Assembly: GCA_030411725.1 (NCBI GenBank)
Contig: MU839845.1
Coordinates: forward strand, 62,001 to 126,000
Length of the DNA stretch: 64,000 nt
Direction of reading: 5' to 3'
Source: Echria macrotheca
Lineage: Eukaryota; Ascomycota; Sordariomycetes; Sordariales; Schizotheciaceae
This document shows, one piece after another, positions 58,694 through 64,000 of this stretch; position 1 is the first letter of the stretch; each line of letters begins with the position of its first letter. A program made the position numbers and the translations under genes. A model generated the notes under the pieces. The model searched no databases. It was not told where the DNA came from and worked only from the letters and a program-made list of their open reading frames with translations.

Positions 58694-59485
58694 ATGAACT
58701 TCGTCGTATCGGTTCTGGGCAAGAAAGCCCTCGGGAGACTGAAGGACAAACATATCGAGGTCAACTCCGAGGTACGTGGCTGATCAAGAAACCTGTTTGG
58801 CACATATCAACTAACACGACATGTAGAACCCATACATGGAAAAGGTGCCGGTTCACAATCGGCGGGGCGAGATCGTCAAGTATAAGGAGCGCGAAAGACC
58901 TATCCCGGCCGGGCTGTCTGCCAACGACGAAAAGATACTGCGGCGAGTGCGGAGGAAGGCATACAGTTGGGATTTGAGTTTCCGGTTCTGTTGCTTCCGC
59001 ACGAGATTTGGCTGGTCATTTTTCGTTGGTTTGCTGCCATTGTAAGTGTTGCTACCCTTTTTTTTTCGAGGAATTTGGCTAACAAGTCTAGTATTGGCGA
59101 CTTTGCCGACCTCCTGGTCGCGATGCACATCATGAAGATCGCTTCGGCTGTGGATGGCGGCCTCCCGAAATCGCTGTACGCCAAAATGATGTGGAATGTT
59201 ATGATCGATTTCGGCATCGGTCTCGTCCCGTTCCTTGGTGATCTGGCTGACGCGCTGTATCGGGCCAATGTTCGAAATGCCTGGCTTCTGGATGCCTACC
59301 TGAGCGAGAAGGCCAACGCATTGCAATCCGGAAAAGTTGAGGATCCCGACAGCGGCAAGACGGTGGCAGTACCCAACTCTCTTCGTCATGCTGCCCCTGG
59401 AGGTCACCCAGACCTGGAGACAGGAACGACCCAGGCGCCGCCGCCGACATACGATAGCTCTCGCAGAGGAAGAAACGGACTATGA
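58694..59485 (+). CDS. DUF4112 family membrane protein
   Basis: Exons 58694-58771, 58827-59041 and 59092-59485 give 228 aa, all in frame, introns 55 and 50 nt. The N-terminus MNFVVSVLGKKALGRLKDKH is amphipathic. The next block (PYMEKVPVHNRRGEIVKYKE) is polar, then RVRRKAYSWDLSFRFCCFR leads into the conserved part, FVGLLPF-IGDFADLLVAMH across intron 2. A second copy of the same theme is MIDFGIGLVPFLGDLADALY. The paired LxPxxGDxxD motifs (LLPFIGD and LVPFLGD) in hydrophobic hairpins define DUF4112. The tail contains QAPPPTY, a PPxY motif that could recruit WW-domain ubiquitin ligases such as Rsp5. Function is unknown. Membrane location is inferred from hydrophobicity. Confidence 0.85.
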
Positions 59486-60021
59486 GTGTATCGATTTCTA
59501 AGGATAAGAATTGCAACGAGCAGACGACTACTCTTTGGTTTTAAGAACCGGTGGTATTGGGAACTATGGCGTCAACATGACTGCATCTACTAGCAAGCGA
59601 GCGGAGTATGGGATACAGGGAGACGATACCCGCCTGGGGATAATGGGCCGTAATGCTTATGGGATAATTTGCTGCCGGATTTTAAAACTTAGAATGCAAA
59701 TAACGGTTTATTATAAAGCTTCGTCAAAGTATTACTGTGTATGGGAATCCACTGCTCGGTGATCCGTCGTGAACCGAACGGATTCCGGTTCCCCAGCACT
59801 GGTTCAACCCCACCGAGACAAGCCTGATGCTCCGGTGCCTAGACAACGAACACGGGTGGCGATCTTGAGCTGCAAGCGAGATATACTCTAAAACAAGGTG
59901 CAGGGTGTCACAGCACGAACCTAGTGTCACGGTCGTCACTGCGGAAGCAGAAAAAGACAGAGTCGGCTCAACTGTTTGTCCTGGACTGGAGCTGCCGGTA
60001 TGACGGGTACCTGACAGCAAC

Positions 60022-60036
60022 ACGCGTTGGCGCGCC
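60022..60036. promoter_or_regulatory. MCB box in rnr2 promoter
   Basis: A perfect ACGCGT (60022-60027) is followed at once by GGCGCGCC (60029-60036), about 410 bp before the rnr2 start. ACGCGT is the MluI cell-cycle box bound by MBF-type factors that activate ribonucleotide reductase genes at G1/S in yeasts. Binding here is inferred. Confidence 0.55.
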
Positions 60037-60211
60037 GGACCAAGGCTGGCAACCTGGAACACTTGCGAGGACAGTGGAGCCAAACAGCGTTGTGGTGGTG
60101 AAGATGGGTCAGTCTCGGTCAGATCTGATAAAAGCGAGACTGCACAGTGGATATTTGGCCAGTAATTGGGTGGTTGGTGTGCTGGGGTAGCGGTAGGGAT
60201 TACAAGGGAGA

Positions 60212-60240
60212 AGCGCGTTTTCGACGCGCCCAAACGCGCT
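60212..60240. promoter_or_regulatory. CGCG box cluster in rnr2 promoter
   Basis: Within 29 bp lie AGCGCGTTTTCG, GACGCGCC and AACGCGCT, three MCB/E2F-like elements about 200-230 bp before the start codon, a normal distance for upstream activating sites. None is a perfect ACGCGT. Confidence 0.5.
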
Positions 60241-60441
60241 GGTTTTGCAGGGTGGGGCCGCGTTGGCCGTGCAGCACCAGCATTTAAGAGAATCGCGACC
60301 CTCCAAATCGGCTCGGTCTGCTTTGTCTGCTCAACCTCACCATCCGCCACCCAAAATCTCCAATTCGCCCCGTCTCTCTCCCATTGTTCGGCAGTTGGCG
60401 CTCCCGTCTCTTTGACATCATCCATTACACCCTCGATCGCA

Positions 60442-61820
60442 ATGGCTGCCGAGATCACCCCATCCAAGCAGGTAGGCGCGACCCCTCCAAAAGCGCGTCG
60501 ACCGCGTTCAGTCAATTAACTTCGCGTTTTCTGCAGGCTGCTTCGGCCATTGAGTCGTTCAAGATGGAGTCGCCCGTCAAGAAGCTCAACTTCGCGACCA
60601 CCGACAAGGAGAACAATCCCATCGACGCCGGCCTCGCCGCCCTCGAGGCCCAGATCGACGCACAAGACATGGAGAACAAGGAGAGCACAGCCAAGGGGGA
60701 GCCCAAGGTGGCTCCCACCATCAAGGCCGACGAGGTCGACGAGCCTCTTCTCCAAGAGAACCCGCAGCGCTTCGTGCTCTTCCCCATCAAGTACCACGAG
60801 GTTCGTAACGCGTTCTGACGCGACGCGTAAAGTGGATCACGCGCTGACTTGGCCCAACAGATCTGGCAAATGTACAAGAAGGCCGAGGCCTCTTTCTGGA
60901 CGGCCGAGGAGATTGATCTCTCCAAGGACATGCACGACTGGAACAACCGGCTCAATGACGACGAGAAGTACTTCATCTCGCACATCCTCGCCTTCTTCGC
61001 CGCGTCGGACGGCATCGTCAACGAGAACCTGGTGGAGCGCTTCAGCGGCGAGGTGCAGATCCCCGAGGCTCGTTGCTTCTATGGGTTCCAGATCATGATG
61101 GAAAACATCCACTCCGAGACGTATTCCCTTCTCATCGACACATACATCAAGGAGCCCGCCCAGCGCACCCACCTCTTCAATGCCATCGACACCATTCCCG
61201 CCATCCGCAAGAAGGCCGACTGGGCTCTGCGATGGATCACGGACAAGAAGTCGACCTTTGCGCAGCGCCTCGTCGCGTTTGCCGCCGTCGAGGGCATCTT
61301 CTTCAGTGGCGCCTTCGCCTCTATCTTCTGGCTCAAGAAGCGTGGCCTCATGCCCGGCTTGACTTTCTCCAACGAGCTCATCTCTCGCGACGAGGGTCTG
61401 CACACCGACTTTGCCTGCCTGCTGTTCTCGCACCTCAACAACCGGCCGAGCAAGCAAGTCATTGAGGATGTTATTACCGACGCCGTCCGCATCGAGCAGG
61501 AATTCTTGACGGAAGCCCTGCCGTGCGCGCTTCTCGGGATGAACGCCGACCTGATGAAGCAGTACATTGAGTTCGTCGCCGACCGCCTGCTGGTGGCCCT
61601 GGGGAATGACAAGGTGTACCGCGTCAGCAACCCATTCGACTTTATGGAGAACATCTCGCTCGGCGGCAAGACCAACTTCTTTGAGAAGCGCGTGGGCGAG
61701 TACCAAAAGTCTGGCGTCATGGCCAGCACCAAGAAGCCTGCTACCTCGACTGAAGAGACGTCGGAGCCCAAGGCGGAGAACGAGAATGGCGGCGACTTTA
61801 CCTTTGATGAGGATTTTTAA
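60442..61820 (+). CDS. rnr2: Ribonucleotide reductase small subunit (class Ia R2)
   Basis: R2 houses the di-iron tyrosyl radical that powers reduction of ribonucleotides to deoxyribonucleotides by the R1 subunit. Exons 60442-60471, 60537-60800 and 60861-61820 give 417 aa, all phase 0. The N-terminus MAAEITPSKQ plus KMESPVKKLNFATTDKENNP is variable. The R2 fold starts at RFVLFPIKYHE-IWQMYKKAE. Iron ligands and radical site are visible: Asp in TAEEIDL (about 117), NENLVERF, and ENIHSETYS with His ligand (about 182) and radical Tyr (about 186). EGIFFSGAF and SRDEGLHTDF supply further ligands. The C-terminal heptapeptide-like FTFDEDF is the R1-docking tail. Intron 2 has an unusual GTTCGT donor, and both introns are rich in CGCG boxes. 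A 335-codon antisense frame over exon 3 is a shadow. Confidence 0.97.
60808..60844. promoter_or_regulatory. MCB boxes inside rnr2 intron 2
   Basis: Intron 2 (60801-60860) contains ACGCGT at 60808-60813, ACGCGA at 60818-60823, ACGCGT at 60823-60828 and ACGCGC at 60839-60844. That is four MCB-like boxes, two perfect, in 37 bp of a 60-nt intron. Another perfect ACGCGT lies just after the stop codon at 61831-61836. An intronic cell-cycle enhancer is inferred. Confidence 0.5.
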
Positions 61821-62888
61821 GCGTCGTTTCACGCGTTCTCTCATGCTTTGTTACGATCCTCTCTCGCTCTTGGTTTGCTCAATACCCATCTCGGTCGGTG
61901 CTTGTACATGATCCTCTTTTTTTTTCTCTTGTTTCTTTCACACTCTACATCAAGGCTGGGGGGCAGGACGGAAAGGGAATTGTCTCGGGAGGCTTTTCTC
62001 TTGTATGTGTTGGATAATAATGCGGCGAATAGGTTTTCTCGTACAACTTGAGCAAGTGTTGCGTGTTGTGTTGCGGGATACCTGGGATTTCGTTGGCATG
62101 GTCATGGCGTTATGGTGTATAGAAGCGGGTTTTGTTGTCTATAACTTTGTTTTCATGGGGGTGGGGGGTATGTGGATGGGCCTAGGAAACATGGAACAAT
62201 GAATTGGGAGGCAAAACGAGTGCTTTGAAAGGAGAGCTAGGGTCTAGGCTTTGGAAGCTCTCTGTATTATGTAGGAATATCATGCTGGTTAATCCATTCA
62301 CCCTGTCTTGATCATTTTTGTGATATTTTGATATTTGGGGGTTATATTAGGTAGTGTGGTGTTCTCATCGTCTCGTTGGATCCCATTTGAAGGCGACTTT
62401 GCGGGGGTTCTTGGTATGATTGAGGAAGAACAAGGTTGGTAAGTCCATCCTGTCCGTCTGGATGATTACATATGAGGTGTTTGGTGGTGTGTGTCCTTTC
62501 GTATCCATCTCGAGAGATAAAAGTCTCCAATAGATCCTGTTAACCACTCAGGAATACACCCAACATCAAGCTGTTTATTCAATCCATCATGGTGGCATCT
62601 TGATCATAGGAAGTGTGCTTTCTTGCTTTGAAGTGAGTCCCGATCCTCACAGCGTCTCTCACAACCATCTTTGAAGAATACAGTTTCTACTACGTAAACC
62701 GTAGATACCTCATATGAAGGAAGCGTACCATGTGGACCAGTTCATCTCTGTCCATCTCAATCACATCTGAGCCGTCATGTCAAAGTGGTGAGGACACACA
62801 TCCCAACCATCCCCATTACATACCACCACCACACCAGCAACTTCTACCACCATACCTAAGTAGCAACCCAAAGCTGAAACAGGACCAT
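61821..62888. other. convergent intergenic region, rnr2 / srp9
   Basis: About 1.07 kb lies between convergent 3' ends. It carries a perfect ACGCGT at 61831-61836, a T-rich run at 61917-61930 and otherwise unremarkable AT-richer sequence. Short frames only; no RNA gene was recognised. Confidence 0.5.
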
Positions 62889-63506
62889 CTACCTCTTTCC
62901 CTTCTTCTTCTTCCCCTTCCCACCTCCACCACCACCAGCACCTCCCGGTCCCCCCGCTGCAGCACCGGGCACACTCCCATCCCCCCCAGAAGCACCACCA
63001 CCACCACCGGGCACAGGAGTCTGCACACCGCTCCCCTGACCACCACCCTCCAGCACAACCCCCTCCATCATCTCCCCAGAATTCCCACTTCCCCCTCCCT
63101 CAACAAAAGGCACCCCCGCCATCCTCCTCCCCAAAGTCCCAAGCATCTGCACCAGCCTCCCCACCTCAGCCGCCTTGCTCGTCTTGTATTTCAGCGCGAC
63201 CCCGCTGACGGGGTCATACGTCTTGAGCACGAGATGGCCGCGGGGCGGCTTTGTATCCTCTGTCCTTCCTTCCGTTGTCTCGGAAACAGATTTCTTCTTG
63301 GTGGCTTGTCGGCGGGCCGGGGAGAGGTGGTAGCGTGTTGTTACTCGTGTCTGTTTTTTCAAGTCTTGGGATTAGTATATATATTTATTGGGAAAGGTGG
63401 TCGGGTAGGTGGGTAGGTATTATCGGTGACGTACGGTTTGAGGACTGGCTTCGAGGAGGAGCGAGGACTGGAGGAGCCAGTCTTCGCTTTTGGTGAAGAA
63501 GGGCAT
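62889..63506 (-). CDS. srp9: Signal recognition particle SRP9/SRP21 subunit
   Basis: SRP9 (Srp21 in yeast) pairs with SRP14 on the Alu domain of SRP RNA and slows translation while the ribosome is delivered to the ER. Minus-strand model: exons 63506-63435 and 63350-62889, 177 aa, phase 0 junction. The N-terminus MPFFTKSEDWLLQSSLLLEA joins ASPQT to TRVTTRYHL. The core GHLVLKTYDPVSGVALKYKT and AEVGRLVQMLGTLGRRMAGV is the SRP9 domain (about residues 5-95). The last 70 residues are almost all Gly, Pro and Ser, ending in GKGKKKKGKR. Fungal SRP9 homologs commonly have an extended C-terminus, and the Lys-rich end could contact RNA. Two pyrimidine-rich stretches in the Gly-rich tail may be variable between strains. 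The intron (84 nt) has a GTACGT donor. Confidence 0.88.
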
Positions 63507-64000
63507 TTTTGGGAGGGTTGTATTTTTGTTCTCTCTGCTGACTCGATTTCTGGCTTGATTTGGGGTGGTTTTGGTTTAGGTGACGAGTGTCAATCGCCCG
63601 CTGCCGATACGGAGGAAATAAATCTGGTCGGGTGTGGTTGGTGTTGGTCGATGTTGGAATTGTGTCGCGCAAGCTGCTGCGGTCGGTGAGTTTCGTGGTG
63701 GGGCGCCGAATGCGGGGCTACAACTGTGGGGAAGCTCAACGTCTGGATCCCCCGTCACAATCACCACCATCAACAAGAACATAACACGGCATATAAAATG
63801 ATTTTCCTAGTCCAGGCGCAATACTCAGAACTATACCTCCCGTCCTAAACATATCCTACCAACGCCTTCATTTCCCTACAAATCCCCCAACGCCGGGATG
63901 CCATGGTATCACCACCTTTTGGACAACAGTATCACCACTTCTTGCTCAACAGATACGCCCCAAACTCCTACGCATGAGGATCTGGCAGCCAAAACATCAA
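63507..64000. other. srp9 promoter and window end
   Basis: These 494 bases lie upstream of srp9 and reach the window edge. Short frames occur on both strands without family resemblance. No gene start or RNA gene can be supported. Confidence 0.45.

Larger units (their letters stand above)
59486..60441. promoter_or_regulatory. rnr2 promoter region
   Basis: These 956 bases separate the DUF4112 stop from the rnr2 start. The right half has repeated CGCG boxes (listed separately) and a T/C-rich leader without ATG in the last 100 bases before the rnr2 start. A 263-codon minus-strand frame spans much of it but starts without ATG and resembles nothing known. Confidence 0.6.

Noticed and set aside
59724..60515. 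263-codon minus-strand frame across the rnr2 promoter
   Set aside because: It starts without ATG, overlaps the rnr2 first exon and intron, and resembles no family.
60837..61844. 335-codon antisense open frame over rnr2
   Set aside because: It mirrors exon 3 of a certain gene. High GC and strong codon bias leave the complementary frame open, and its translation matches no family.
1..64000. secondary-metabolite or other functional gene cluster
   Set aside because: Apart from one SDR there are no synthases, P450s, transporters or cluster regulators. The concentration of RNA-related genes is more simply explained by ordinary housekeeping gene content.

Overview
The window is nuclear DNA of a filamentous ascomycete (Pezizomycotina). 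The proteins most resemble Sordariomycete sequences as I recall them, so a Sordariales-type genome is likely, but no search was run. Supporting signs are short GT-AG introns (mostly 47-67 nt, with CTAAC/CTGAC branch sites), roughly one gene per 3-4 kb, gene-sized introns only where low-complexity sequence has accumulated, and long disordered Q/P/A/S-rich protein regions. I see no rRNA, tRNA, transposon, CRISPR, plasmid feature, secondary-metabolite cluster or RIP-mutated block.

Layout, left to right: vid21/eaf1 NuA4 subunit (+), mak11 ribosome-biogenesis WD protein (+), INSIG-family sterol regulator (+), RING-RING-LON protein (-), THOC1/hpr1 (-), aquarius/cwf11 (+), a 4.1 kb gene-free stretch, eIF4G (+), pol1 DNA polymerase alpha (-), a mitochondrial PPR protein (+), an atypical RRM protein (+), yak1 kinase (-), pub1/TIA-1-like protein (-), a probable Mediator tail-like subunit (+), a short-chain dehydrogenase with an unclear exon junction (-), dcp2 decapping enzyme (-), a DUF4112 membrane protein (+), rnr2 ribonucleotide reductase small subunit (+) and srp9/srp21 (-). 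Exon coordinates were worked out by hand from splice signals, reading frame and expected family sequence. All multi-exon models close in frame.

The genes are essentially housekeeping. About half act on RNA: transcription-coupled mRNP packaging (THOC1), splicing (aquarius), RNA binding (pub1, the RRM protein), translation initiation (eIF4G), decapping (dcp2), organelle RNA (PPR), ribosome assembly (mak11) and SRP. Two S-phase genes, pol1 and rnr2, both carry CGCG-rich MCB-like boxes, and rnr2 has them inside its introns as well. THOC1 with aquarius, and pol1 with the PPR gene, are head-to-head pairs with about 390 bp between start codons.

I found no obviously new biological system. The most interesting signals are regulatory: MCB-like boxes inside rnr2 introns, a 7-codon uORF whose stop overlaps the vid21 start codon (ATGA), an in-frame 351-nt intron-like segment in eIF4G, tandem NAGNAG acceptors, and a near-perfect 5' splice site on the minus strand of the gene-free region upstream of eIF4G.
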